NCBI GenBank assembly: GCA_035610365.1
Contig: CM069432.1
Coordinates: 15,810,001 to 15,874,000, forward strand
Reading direction: 5' to 3'
Origin: Aquatica leii
Lineage: Eukaryota; Arthropoda; Insecta; Coleoptera; Lampyridae
Length of the DNA stretch: 64,000 bases
Shown: positions 32,283 through 44,132 of the stretch, in pieces
How positions within the stretch are numbered: the stretch's first letter is position 1
How the letters are laid out: every line of letters begins with the position of its first letter
Made by a program: the position numbers and the translations under genes
Notes under the pieces: generated by a model
Database searches by the model: none
Told to the model about the DNA's origin: nothing
The model's input: the letters and a program-made list of their open reading frames with translations, nothing else

Positions 32283-34250
32283 ACATTAAATCGAGACAAA
32301 TGTTATTTCTCTCACCCTGAGCTGAAATATCTAGGATATGTCGTCAACAAAAATGGTTTACTAGTCGATCCTGATAAGGTTGCTGCGATCTGTAATATTC
32401 CTATTCTTACCAAAGTCTCTGAAATGCGTAGATTGATTGGTATGGCGAGTTGGCATCGGCGATGCATCACGAACTTTTCTTCTTTGATATCTCCTTTAAC
32501 TAATTTGACTAGGAAAAATGTTCCTTTTCTCTGGACTCGAGAGTGTCAACACGCTTTCATTACTTTATAAAATTGCTTAGTGTCTGCACCTATTCTTTCT
32601 TGTCCAGATTTTCCTTTTCTTTTTACTGTGCAAACGGATGTTTCAGACTTTGGGTTAGAGACAGTGTTAAGTCAAATGACCGATAACGGTGAAACTGTCG
32701 TTAGCTCATTAACCAAACCTGAGCGTAATTATTCTACAATCGAAAAGGAATGCTTAGCAGTACTATAGAAAAGTTTTGTCCTTATATTGAATGCTCTCAT
32801 TTCACGGTAGTGACTGATCATCATTCTTTGCTTTGGTTACATTGGTTACAGTCTCCTTCTGAACGCTTAGCGCGTCTATTCGGTTACAACAATACGACTT
32901 TTCTATCATACACCAAAAAGGTAAAGAATATGTAGTACCTGATCTTTTATCTCGCTCTGTGACACCAGTGGATACAATGACTAATGTACCTTCATCTGGT
33001 TTTCGCATTACTCTATCTGATTCTTAGTAAGTATTTGAAACTTATCGACCGAGTCACAATGTTTCCTCGTAAGTTTGCTTCATGGTCAGTAGTTGATGGC
33101 TTAACATTATCTTCCTACAGCTGGTCACTGTGGAGTTACAAAAACGCTAGCGCATATTCATGAAGCTAAGGTTACTGAATATATTCGGAAATGTACAGTG
33201 TGTGCTTCTCATAAAGTAAAATAGAAAGAACCTTTAGAATTTCTAGCTCCTACAGCAAAACCAGTACGCTCATGGCAAGTGCTCTGAATTGATATTGTTG
33301 GTCCTTTACCTCGATCTTCAAAGGGTAACTGTTACATCTAGGTTGTGGTAGACTCTTTTTCTAAATTTATCTGTCTTTTTCCATTGCACACGGCTATGGA
33401 TTCTGCGGTTTCTAAGTTAGTAGAGGAAAATATCTTCTTACTGTTCGGCATTCCTTAATACATTATCTTTGATAATGGCGTTCAATTTCGCAGTCGCGAG
33501 TTTACTCGATTATGTGCTCAATATCGCACTACTATTTTGTTTACGGCTCGTTACCATTCTCAAGCCAACCCTGCTGAACAGGTTAGTAGGGTAGTAAAAA
33601 TCATGTTGGCGTCGTATGTAAAAGGAAATCAACGCTCATGAGATGTTCACTTACCGCACATTGGCTGCGCTATTCGTACTGCAAAACATGAATTTATTGT
33701 GATGTCAACTTACTTTGCTTTCTGTGGTCGTGAACATAATCTCTATGGAGACTTATTAGGTAATCTTCCTTCTCCTACAAAACAACTTTCTGAACCCGAA
33801 CGTCCAATACATCCACGCAACGAATTCTATGAAAAACTTCGTTTAGTTATTCTACAAAAACTATCTATGTCATACGCTAATATGGTCATCGGTATAACTT
33901 ACGTCGTCGCTCTGTTCGTTTCAACGTTGGAGGCCGTGTTTGGAAACGTAACTTTGTGCTTTCTGACGCCAATAAAAATTTTAATACTAAGTTAGCACCG
34001 AAATTTATTGGACCTTTCCAGGTCAAACGCGTTTTTTCTCCTTGGACATACGAGTTAGCAAATCACGATGGAGTTTCTTTAGGGATTTGGCATGTTAAAG
34101 ACCTGAAACCTGCTGTTTCAGACAACGAACTGGATTCTTCTATAGACTTAACTTCTTTTTCTACTGATACCTTATCCTTTGACTACCACAAACTTCTTAA
34201 GCGGTTGAAGCATAGTAACTTAACGGTTTCTCGGTATTTTGACTATTAGC
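32283..34250 (+). pseudogene. pol: gypsy lineage B pol: RT end, RNase H, integrase
   Basis: The RT thumb reads KCYFSHPELKYLGYVVNKN (about 32298-32355), followed by DPDKVAAICNIPILTKVSEM. The connection and RNase H region has FTVQTDVSDFGLETVLSQ (about 32622-32675) and [13 protein letters not shown] ending at a TAG at 32766-32768. Integrase follows with AGHCGVTKTLAHIHE (about 33120), IVGPLPRSSKGNCY, IIFDNGVQFRSREF (about 33461-33505) and ARYHSQANPAEQV (about 33546-33585). A C-terminal chromatin or DNA-binding type segment, KFIGPFQVKRVFSPWTYEL, lies at about 33998-34055. Many stops and frame changes are present. RT palm and gag are missing. Confidence 0.85.
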
Positions 34251-35604
34251 GTTCTTTTATTTGTCCTAACGTATTCTCGGATTGACTATTTTTTTTCTTC
34301 TCTGATTCCTTATTCTTTAGCTAATATAAGTTTAGAAGTATAGTAAGTAGTATAGTATTCTCATTCTTTAGGAGTCAATACTCCGGATTGGTATCTTTAG
34401 TTAGATTTGCTTTCTTGGGTTTACTTTGTTAGTATAGTTAGTGGCTTAGACGACAGCAACGCCATCACTGTATATATTACGTTCCGCTTTGTCGGCTTCT
34501 CGGTGTTGTTTGTCATTGATAGAAAGTTTATCCTTGTCTTTGGTTCTTTTGGAAGGTTTATCTACGTGAATTCCTTTTATTTATTTTACTTAGTATGTAA
34601 GGTTACTCTCGGATTATTCTATCTCACTTGTCGGCTTTTGGAATGTTTAAAACACGTTTTCTTTTCGTTTCGTTCTACAGTTATAAATTTTAGATATCAC
34701 AGATTTTACCTACTTTGGGCGGTTGGTTGGGCAGTAGGGTAGGTCACTCGGGGTCGACTATCTAAGGAGAGGTTGTCGAGTCGTACAACAACATCGTACT
34801 CTCTTATCTCCTTCTGCCTTCCTGTCTTTCTTTCTCTTCTTTCGATCTGTCATCATGAGTAGGGGGGGGGGGGCGCATGTTGTGAGACGAGACTGACGGC
34901 TATGCGTTCGGGAAGGTTGGTTGCTTTCGACCCGGTAGCTTCAAGCTCTGGATTAGGCATAATATCTTTCGGGGACCGTAACGGCGGATTTGGTGGAGCT
35001 TGGCGGGGGTAACCAATTCTTCTTAACAGGCGCATAGGATGTTGTGGTTGTACAGCAGGCACCGCTTCCGGCTACAGTCAAGCAATTGCAGACTGTAGTT
35101 TTTTTTATTTTGGATATGAAAGCTAAATTTTGGGATGCTTGTTATATTTTTCTTTTATCTACTTTCAGGGTGGGAGGGATTTTTCTAAGTCTTGTTTCCT
35201 CTGGTCGTAGATAAGATTCCTTCCTGGGTTGGAAAGAAGACTATTGTGGTCAAGCAAGTACTGGTTGGGGTGACGTGCCCTTGTGTGGACTAACGTTGGG
35301 GGCCCAACGACGCGCTTTTACATGTTGTTGCGAGGGCTTGAGGTGTGGTTAAGACTTCGACGCCACACAATCGTCCGGCACTTCAACGAGGAAACCTTAG
35401 GCTGTGATAGGGTTCCTGGGATAATTTCTTAGTCTCGTGGGTTTGGGTACCGTTCCTTTCCCTTCTTCCTATAGTACCTTGTCCTTTTCCTGAGGGGTTA
35501 TCTGGGTTTGTTTTTAGGGTGGTTTTGTATTTAAAGGTTGGGGTTTAAAATGATCTAAGGGCTACTTAGTCCTGGACGCATGTCTAAACTTTCATACATT
35601 CTAC
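34251..35604 (+). other. 3' non-coding region of the gypsy B copy
   Basis: T- and C-rich sequence. The end part (AGGGCTACTTAGTC near 35558-35571) matches the 3' non-coding region of the tandem array (about 54361-54376), linking the two copies to one lineage. A run of 12 G lies at 34862-34873. No ORF is credible. Confidence 0.6.
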
Positions 35605-36106
35605 TTTTTTGTCTGGATTGTGAATACGGAATTTTTGCTTATGTTAACTTCCGTAATTACAATAACTGCTTCAATACCATTGAGATAGTTTCACTATTTA
35701 TTATGTGTGTATCGCATGCTGTGTACAAACGATATTTGTTATGTAATTTTTTTCGCTATCCACATCGTTTAAACTTATGTATTGTGTGTCGCCGATACTT
35801 CTTGCATTTATGGATTGAGAATTAGATAGACTCGTTGTAAATAATCTACGTTACTAAATTAAAGTTGTTATACCTATTTTATCTTTTCTTTATGGTAACA
35901 TCTTTCTTTTCTGGTTAAACGAACACCAGGGTAACAGGGATTACGAACCAGAAATTCGTTACAGGCTTGAACCTTCTGTCCTGATCGAGATAGAAGTTTT
36001 ACTTATAAAAGATCTGGCGCCCGTTAACTCTTGTTTAGTTGAACCTCCCCTATCTCCGACTGTGTGAGTTGGCCGTGCAAGGTTCGTAAGACCTATAAGC
36101 TTGTAA
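35605..36106 (+). repeat. Truncated 3' LTR, lineage B
   Basis: The 3' portion of the LTR is homologous to the solo LTR at 15631-16855 (GTGTGTATCGCATGCTGTGT and TGTGTGAGTTGGCCGTGCAA) and ends AAGCTTGTAACA at 36106. The first several hundred bases of the LTR are missing, so the 3' non-coding region joins directly to mid-LTR. Confidence 0.75.
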
Positions 36107-37322
36107 CAATTTCTTTAAAACTCAAGTAGAACGTTTCATTTATCATTGTACTGGACGACGCATTTTGTCTACTTCCAAAAATGTTTGTTCGAGCTTTCTA
36201 ACAGTGGACTGTATAATTGTTTTTCTGTTAAAATAAATGGCAAACTTCAACTTATGTGCGAACTCTGTCTCCGTAACCAATAAAAATTTCTGTTTCTATT
36301 TTCCTTTCACTTAAATGGCGGACCGTTTTCAAATAGTTGAGTAAAGAAAAATAAATTTGAAATACAATAAAACAATGTCTAATCAGAAAAATACAATATA
36401 AACAAGTGCAAAATTCTAACAACTGTCAAAATTGTCTTTTTATCAGTGCCTTTTTGATAATTGGTCTTACTACATAATTTGATATTACTTATATGGTTGC
36501 AAGTTAAACAAATACTCAACTAAAATCCTGATGCGTCTAATTAATAAATCATTTATAGAATAACAAAACTCAAACGTGTTTTATTGTTTGTTTCTAAAAT
36601 AATTGCAGTATTTGTAACAACATTTTTTTAAACAAAAGAATGTATTAAATTAAGACATTTGAACCATAATCCATATGCAGCTAATTACTTTAAGAACCTT
36701 TTTTGTTCGAGAAAAATAATATTTTAACTTTTAAATAAAACCAAAGATGGATAAAAACCTCCATTAACCGACCATTGCTTTGTAGCAATAATTACTCAAT
36801 TAGTATCTGAAAAATTTATATACGTCGTTGATGTTTTTGTGTTTTTAATATCATAAAGAAATTTGGACTTTTACGTGTCTGCAGTAAAAATACATCTGAC
36901 AGATATTACATGGCCATATGCATAATAGACTCAAACGGTATATGTAAAAACTTAATAAATTAGTTGCAAATAGGACGTTTTTATTAAGTAGTTAATTAAA
37001 GTAAACGTTATTTTTGTATGCAAAACAAGGGTCGCTACTGTAAATTTAAAAAGAACGACTAAACCTTTATGTTAATAGACGTTTCAGACTAAAAAATTAC
37101 TCGGTAAAGGGCAAAATATACATGAGAATAATATTAGAGAAATGTCACAAGTGGGAACCATTCGTAATCACTACGTTCTATATTTACTCAAATTTTCTCA
37201 ACAAGGACAAAAATAATTTTTTTTAAAACACTGTTATAAAATAATTTTGTAATGTTTATAGTTTCTGTAATAAATAAAATATTGTAATTAAAAACAATTT
37301 TATAACAACAAATAAAATGTAG
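36107..37322. other. A+T-rich non-coding stretch
   Basis: I see no gene or element between the truncated LTR and the left terminus at 37325. Confidence 0.5.
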
Positions 37323-37324
37323 TA

Positions 37325-37520
37325 CAGCCATAGTCATTGGAAATGTCCCTAAAATGAGCAATACCGCACGTTCAGTCACATTCTAATAGTATTAATCGTA
37401 TTTATACCTGTAAATATATCGTAAGGTTATGGTTTTTTCTTTGTCGTATAAATACAAAAAAGTGATTACCATTACTTAATTTTGTATGTATTTCTCAAAT
37501 CATACGAAAAGGGTTTTAAA
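37325..37520 (+). repeat. Left inverted repeat of the outer element
   Basis: Matches the reverse complement of 46640-46828. Shared blocks include CCATAGTCATTGGAAATGTC, CAGTCACATTCTAATAGTAT and GTATTTCTCAAA. Confidence 0.8.
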
Positions 37521-38014
37521 TGTTACTCTCAAATAAACGTATTATAAAATCAAAATTTTCTTTATATTTTTTGTGCGAATTAAAAAACAAACACTTTTTT
37601 CTAATTTTGAATAACAATTTATTAACATATTTTTAATAAACATAGGACATACTATATCGTCAAATTTTTAGGTAATAAATGTTTTGAATAAAAACGCCGA
37701 AATTATATTTGCAAAATTATTTAAAAAGTATTTATTACGTCTAAATTTTAACTATTAATGTAATTTATTGAAATGCGTGTTTTGATAGTCACATTATTTT
37801 TGTATGTAGGATGTAAAAACCTGGCTTATCAGACCCGGAGTAATGTTTGGATATAAGAATATGCAGCGTTTGTTACTATAATTTATAAACAATTTTTCTT
37901 ATATAATAATTATAAAGTAACAACGATACTTGTTTTTTGTTATAAAATAACTGTTTATTTTTTTAATTTCTTAATTTGAATGTTGGTCCGCTTTATGTAA
38001 AATTAGGTATTGTA

Positions 38015-38460
38015 CCGGATATGCATTCTAGAGTTAAGCGGATTAAAAAATACCTCACTTATTAATGATGTGTTGTCAATGAAAGTGCTGTAATGCTCAT
38101 TTTAAAGACATTTAATAGTATTGATCGTATTGACATCTATAAATATACCTTGAGGTTATGGATTTTTGCTTGTCGTATAAATACAAAAAGGTGATTACCA
38201 TTATTAAATTGTATATGTGTTTCTTAAAATCATACAAAGAGACTTAAATATTACTCTGAAACAAGCGTTTTATGAAACCACAACTGCTTTTATGTTTTTG
38301 TGCAAATTAATAAACAATTCTACCGGATATGCATCTTAGGATTAAGCGGATTAATAAATACCTCACTTATTAATGAATTTCATAATGACTTTTTGTAAAT
38401 ATATCATCAGGTTATGGCCTTTTGTCGTATAAATATAAATTTCTTATTTACAAAATTGTA
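38015..38460 (+). repeat. Diverged ~305-bp subterminal tandem repeats
   Basis: ACCGGATATGCAT followed by TTAAGCGGATTAA and TACCTCACTTATTAATGA occurs at about 38018 and again at about 38322. The intervening block also resembles the left TIR (GTATAAATACAAAAA and GTGATTACCATTA). These look like duplicated subterminal sequence of the outer element. Confidence 0.65.
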
Positions 38461-38522
38461 ATATAAATTGGGAGTTCCTAGTGGTAACATCATTGTTTAT
38501 GTGATTATAATATTTTGTGAAT

Positions 38523-38651
38523 ATGCCTCAAAGATTAGAGCAAATGGATTCTACCTTAGAATTAAGAGGAAGTATTGTTGGGATGGCACAAGCAGGAATG
38601 TCACCTCGAACAATATCACCACATGTTGACTTATCGTTAAAATTTTTCTAA
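38523..38651 (+). pseudogene. N-terminal HTH start of a Tc1-like transposase
   Basis: The ATG at 38523 reads MPQRLEQMDSTLELRGSIVG and then MAQAGMSPRTISPHVDLSL before a stop. The pattern (ELRG-IVGM-AGMS-I--H-DLS) matches the first helix-turn-helix of Tc1/mariner transposases that bind the TIR. It is cut short where the LINE-like sequence begins, so only the DNA-binding start remains. Confidence 0.55.
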
Positions 38652-38679
38652 AGTATATTTTTTACATTGCATTGCAACA

Positions 38680-39244
38680 GAATGCGTCGTCGTAGCTAGT
38701 GGTCGCGTGTTGATCTGCTGCATTTTATTTATTAAATTCTACCTCAAAAATATCGGTTTATGTTAACTAATTTTACAGTGTGTAATAAATTAACAAAATA
38801 TTAGTGATTTGTTAACTTGTCTTAATATTAATATATCTGTGCGAATATGTTAACCAGAGAAAATATTGAAGAATTAAAAGTCTTAATTAATTCAAGTATT
38901 ACCAGTTTTCTCACTAACAAAACCTTTTTGAATAGCTTAAATGATTCTATTAACATATCTATCTAGAAATCTATTGCATCTTTGACGGAAAAACTCAATA
39001 GTGAATTGATAACCATTAATGATGAACTAAAAATGGATAAAACGCAAGTTTCGGAAATGACTACAAAACTAGACGATTTAGAACAATATTTGAGAAGAAA
39101 TTGCCTTCGAATTTTCGGTCTTAAGGAAGAACCAGGAGAACAATTAGAAGCAAACCTGTTTAATTTATTTAATTCCAAATTAAAGTTGAACACGAATATA
39201 AATACTATCGAAAGGTCGCACCGCATAGGCAAAGTAATTGATAA
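38680..39244 (+). pseudogene. LINE 5' end and ORF1 fragment
   Basis: ORF1 starts at the ATG at 38847 (MLTRENIEELKVLINSSITS), has an in-frame TAG near 38964, and continues through a coiled-coil stretch. DDLEQYLRRNCLRIFGLKEE follows at about 39075-39134, then NTIERSHRIGK. The LEQY-RRN-LRI-G block followed by IERSHRIG is typical of the RNA-binding ORF1 protein of several LINE clades. The 5' untranslated region probably begins near 38680. The gene ends abruptly at the TAA duplication of the next insertion, and no continuation is found beyond it. Confidence 0.65.
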
Positions 39245-41820
39245 CACTGGTCTGCATGAAAATCGGCCATGATACCATTCTTGACGATTCTTATGTAAAA
39301 TGACCTCCTGAATCCAAAAATAAGCTACTTTTTTACCCATCACCCACCTATTTTGGGGGGACCCCATTTTTATTTTATTTTTTGCATTTTTTTTTAGAAT
39401 TTTAACTTATAGCCGTTAAACATTCCAAAGCTGGTAATAAAATTTATACCAAAGTGTATGGCAAAAGTTTTGCCATAAAATGCATATAGAAACAACAATA
39501 AAATACGAATATATAAGAACAGTAAAAAAATATCAATAAACAGTTAGGAAGATTCACTGCACGACGCTGGCGATCTCAATACCACATGCAGGTTTGAACA
39601 GGAATTTTCGACAGGCTTAAACTTCCATTACTCTTCTCCTTATAGTATATTACATTGTTTGCTTAACTGCTTCGATTAGTACATCTATAGCTGTTGCAGA
39701 GTTAACTTGTCGACGTTTTAAACGTGCTGGATTTTGTGTTCATTTTTGTTCATTGGTGTAAAACAGTAAAACTACTTTTACTCCGGATTTTTTCAAGTGA
39801 CTAAGTGTGATTTGTAGTTAATGTCGGGCGTTGAATTACTGTTTAATTATGCTACGCGAGCGTAAAAATCATCCCGATAGCTTCTGCTATGTCTGCGGGG
39901 AATTAACTTTAAAAGCGCAACGAAAACCCCTTTCTCCGCTTGTTAAAACAGCTTATAAATTGTACTTTGATTGTCAAGTTGGCAACCAGGACAAGACTTG
40001 GGCTCCATCAGTTTGCGACTTGTTACAGTAGTTTAACCAAATGGCTCAAAGATACCCGTAAATCAATGCCATTTGCTGTGCCCATGGTTTGGCGTGAACC
40101 GCGCTGTCATCTTACAGATTGTTACTTTTGTATGATTTCCACCGTCGGGTTTTCGAGCAAAAGTAAGCATAAAATTTAATATCCCAATATTCCGTCAGCT
40201 CTAAGACCTGTTCCTCATAACGATACTTTGCCAATCCCAGAACTCCCAAACACTTATACTCCAGAGCCGGAAATTGATTTAAAAGACTCTGAGCTACAAC
40301 CTGGGACTTCAAATGATACGTTCAATAATGATGAAGAGTATTCCGCAGATTTAGTTTCTCGGCAACCTTACCTCCTCATTCAATCAGAATTAAATGATCT
40401 TGTCAGGGATTTGCAGTTACTCAAGACTAAATCTCAGCTCCTAAGATCGCGACTTCAACAGTGGAATCTCTTAGAAAAGGCAGTAAAAATATCTTTTTAC
40501 AGGACCAGACAAGCAACCCTGAAATGTCTTTTCTCAGAAGATAAAGGTTTAGTGTTCTGCCCTAATGCAAATTTATTGATGACAGAGCTACAGATGCCAT
40601 GTGACCCAGACAAATGGAGACTGTTTATAGACTCATCAAAAACAAGCTTAAAAGTTGTCCTGTTGGCAAATGGGAATGACTTCTCATCAGTTCCAGTCTC
40701 TGTTGACATGAAGGAAACGTACGAAAACATCTTCAGAATCCTTGATAAAATTAGTTATGATGATTATAAGTAGAAACTTTGCGCTGAATTAAAAGTTGTT
40801 GCTCTACTCACGGGCCTGCAATCAGGATTCACTAAATATTGCTGCTTCTTTTGTAAATAGGATAGCCGAGCCCGAGATAAACATTACATCGTACGGCACT
40901 AACCTCAGCGAGAAAATCTTATTCCTGGTCAGAAAAATGTCGCCCACAATCCTTTGGTTCCAAAGAAAAATATTTACTTACCACCTTTACACATCAAACT
41001 TGGATTGATCAAGCAGTTTGTAAAAGCAGTGGACAAGACAGGTGGCGCATTTCAATTTTTGAAAACTAAATTTCCTCGTCTTAGCGAAGCTAAAATCAAA
41101 GAAGGTGTTTTTGTTGGTCCCCAGATTAGACAACTCTTTCAAGATTCGACGTTTATTGAACACCTAAATCGAAAAGAAAAACAAGCTTGGCTTGCATTTC
41201 AAAACGTTTGTAAGAACTTCTTGGGTAACCATAAAAGTGAAGATTATGTCGCTCACGTCGAGGAACTGCTTTTAGCGTACAAGGACATAGGATGTAACAT
41301 GTCTCTTAAAGTTCACTTCCTTCACTCGCATCTGGACTTTTTCTCTAAAAATTTAGGAGCTGTCTTGGATGAACACGGGGAACGGTTTCATCAAGACATC
41401 GCTAAGCTGGAGAAGAGATTTTTAGAGGAGTGGAATGCAAGCATGTTGGCGGAGTACTGCTGGTTTTTGAAACGAGAGAGCTGTACCTCAGGGTATAAAA
41501 AGAAAGCAAGCACCAAGCAACGATGAATATCTTTTTATTTATTACTGTTTATAGCTAAAATAGTTCTTTTTCCCATTTAAATTAAATTCATGTCCATATA
41601 TTTATTATTATAATAATTATTATAATTATTATTATCGTTCGATAAATTCATTATAATTAATTTATCGAAAAGTGGTAAAATTACAGACTTGGGGCTCCCT
41701 CGAGCATAGTGGGTGATGGAAGAAAACGGAAGACATATTTGGATTCAGGACGTCTTTTACATAAGAATCACCCGGAATAGTGTCAGGGCTCGATAAAAAA
41801 TATTTTTTTGCAGACCAGTG
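39245..41820 (+). mobile_element. CACTG-ended DNA element with TAA duplication
   Basis: The left end, CACTGGTCTGCA at 39245, has its exact reverse complement at 41809-41820. TAA flanks both sides (39242-39244 and 41821-41823). The inverted repeats are imperfect but run about 125 bp, with GATTCTTATGTAAAA, CCTGAATCCAAA and CATCACCCAC in common. CACTG ends with a 3-bp duplication are compatible with the CMC/Chapaev3 type of superfamily, but I cannot confirm this without comparison. It encodes one broken protein with DDE-like features. Confidence 0.78.
39849..41526 (+). pseudogene. Putative transposase of the CACTG element (ERFHQD family)
   Basis: The start is MLRERKNHPDSFCYVCGELT at 39849, a CxxC zinc-type N-terminus followed by CQVGNQDKTWAP. 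After frameshifts come KSMPFAVPMVWREPRCHLTD and CYFCMIS, a second Cys pair. The longest frame, 40228-40773, has SELNDLVRDLQLLKTKSQLL and WRLFIDSSKTSLKVVLLANG, with a possible first catalytic Asp. Then CCFFCKWDSRARDKH (about 40839-40880) holds a Cys pair next to Asp. The last frame, 40954-41526, has LPPLHIKLGLIKQFVKAVD and LDEHGERFHQDIAKLEKRF, with a Glu candidate, and ends with a TGA at 41524-41526. Three or more breaks are present. The DDE reading is inference. Confidence 0.7.
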
Positions 41821-41979
41821 TAATTAATCAGTTCGCAGCGCCTCTCTAGCGGGTCAGCGGTTTTGTACTTTTTTTTGTAAAAATGTCTTTTAAATGTGTT
41901 TTAAAATACAAATCACTTTAGATGAAAATGTTACACAATAAAAATTGTTATCTATTGTTAATAACCAAACAAATTAAGA

Positions 41980-42788
41980 TGAAGCGTTTAGAACTTTTCG
42001 ATTGTTGGATGGAAACAAAAGGGAAGTCCCAAAAAAGGAAAAACGAATTTCTTTATAACAACATCCTTGGTAAGCTTTACACTTCTATATATTATGTATA
42101 TGTACGTGTGTGTGTAATATTTGCAGCGCGTTTTGAACTTCAGAATATATCTGTAAATATACACCGCGAAGTTCGTCAAAATGTGCCCCGAATATGAGTT
42201 TTTGCAAAAATGGGCCAATGCGTTTCGGAACAAAACGGCAATTTTGAGAAAAAATGTCACATGGTTACAGCAGGAAGAGGTTTTGTACAAAGATCTACAT
42301 ATGTCGGAAGAAAATGAATCTTCAACGTCTACAGGAAAAGTTGGACACCCAAAAGTTCTTTTTACAGAAAGTAGCGGTAGCACCAAACGCAGAAAAGCAA
42401 AAGAACTTCGAAAGAGTGTTCGTACGCCAGAATTAGTGCATACTACAACTATGAGTTTAAGATCCTCAAGGAAAGTTCAGGCTGCAAAGCTCATAAGTAA
42501 AGCTGTGGATACAACTCCAAATAGGGCATTTAAAATACAAAAAGCTTAGAATAAAAGTCAAAAGATAATGGAAATCGAGTCCTATACCCCGGAAAAAGCA
42601 TTGCCACTATTCATTGATGCGAATTTAAGTAAACGCCAATATAATAAAATACATGTGCAGGCATGAGAAAGAAACTGTGATATATATCCTAGTTATCATG
42701 TCATCAAAGCAGAAAAACAAAAGTGTTATCCTCCAAGGCACAAAATTAATGTAAAAGAAAACGTTGTAGAAGTAGAACTTCAAACTTT
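41980..42788 (+). pseudogene. Transib transposase, N-terminal part
   Basis: The ATG at 41980 opens MKRLELFDCWMETKGKSQKR. A 57-bp intron at 42070-42126 fits: donor G|GTAAGC, acceptor TTTGCAG. The exon then reads FELQNISVNIHREVRQN. After a frameshift the main frame (42181-42549) has EYEFLQKWANAFRNKTAIL and, toward the end, TMSLRSSRKVQAAKLIS. It continues past a TAG into KALPLFIDANLSKRQYNKIH, PSYHVIKAEKQKCYPPR and VVEVELQT. These blocks match the N-terminal half of insect Transib transposases as I recall them. Frameshifts and two stops make it dead. The gene continues at 44133. Confidence 0.7.
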
Positions 42789-44128
42789 TGTTACTAGCTT
42801 TTGTGGTTTTACGAACCTGCACGGCCAACTCACAATATTCGGAGAGAGGGGAGGTCCACACTAAATACGGAAAAGATGTTGCATGGCGCCAGAGCTTATC
42901 CCAAAGTAATTTTCTATCTTGCTCAGGACAAAACGGTATAAACTTGTAACACTATGTTAGGTTCGTAATCCCTTCTACTCGGCTGTTCAAGTAGCCAGCG
43001 TCTGTTATTAGATAACGACGATCCAAAGAGACAGATATGTTGTCATAAAAGAATAACTAACCACAATAACAACTTTAATATAGAATCGCTGATGATTATC
43101 ACAGAATATAAGACTTCTCATTACAGAAATGCCAGTAGTATAGGCAACACACCGTACATAAGTAAACTACAGTAAAATAGATAGCGAAGAATAGTTCGTA
43201 GTAAATATCGTTTACATAATTAGTAATATGGCATTACTGACAATAAAACAATGATAATAAGTATGGCATTAACATTAAATTATCACAATAATTAAGGGTA
43301 AGACACAGCATACGTAGTATAAGCAAATTTATTAACTAAATGATACTACAATTACGGTAATCAGTACGGAATTACTTTTAGTGAAAGTTTCGTGAGTAAC
43401 CTGGTTGACGACGAAAGAAAAGATATAAAAGCACTTACCACAAACACAGGAATTCTCCCTGGTGTGAAGAAAGTACTTTCCTCGACACGTACCCCTGTAA
43501 GTAATTTGAATCGCAAATCGTGTCAACCTAATATCTCACGAAATCCAAATCTACAAAATCATTACTTAAATTTTAAAGTACACACATAGCACAACCCGAA
43601 AATCGGATGCTGTGATTTATGCAGGTATCTGCCGTCTGAGTAGAATCTCGACAGTTTTTAGTTAACTTCGGTACATTCGGTTTTTGCCATATGTCGTATG
43701 CCTCAGAGAATATTTATTTGACGAAATTGTTATTCGAAATGGATCCCTCATTAACAGTTAACAATTAGGAACGAAGTACTCGCACGTGGCGGAACGGCTA
43801 TCAAATTACGAGAAATTACAACAGAGTTTTAATAAATGAGAGTTATAATCTTACCCGGTGACGACGCAAACGAATTATAAGTGTTATACACTTGTAGATT
43901 GGTCCCCATGACGGTGGATAAGTTTAGAAAACGTTCAATCGCCCATTCGCCGGCCATTTTATGTAGTTTTCAGATTGAAGAACTCGTCGTAAATGACAGT
44001 CACGCGTAAACGATCGTTAGGGGGCGTCCAAACCGTAAATTAATTCCACGTCGGAATACATAGGCGTGCGCACAGAAAATTTCGTCCGTAACAACATAGG
44101 CGTGCGTAAAGAAAATTCGACCGTAACA
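42789..44128 (-). repeat. Solo LTR in minus orientation, TSD CTTT
   Basis: The minus-strand ends are TGTTACGG and CTAGTAACA. The flanking duplication CTTT lies at 42785-42788 and 44129-44132. The internal sequence GTGAGTTGGCCGTGCAGGTT (minus) is homologous to the 3' part of the lineage B LTRs. A short duplication near the start repeats GGCGTGCG...AAAGAAAAT. It interrupts the Transib gene, and removing it with one CTTT copy restores the frame. Confidence 0.82.
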
Positions 44129-44132
44129 CTTT

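Noticed and set aside
34862-34873. Run of 12 G as a functional polypurine tract or quadruplex
   Set aside because: It lies inside the 3' non-coding region with no LTR start following it, and a single G-run may be slippage or a sequencing artefact.
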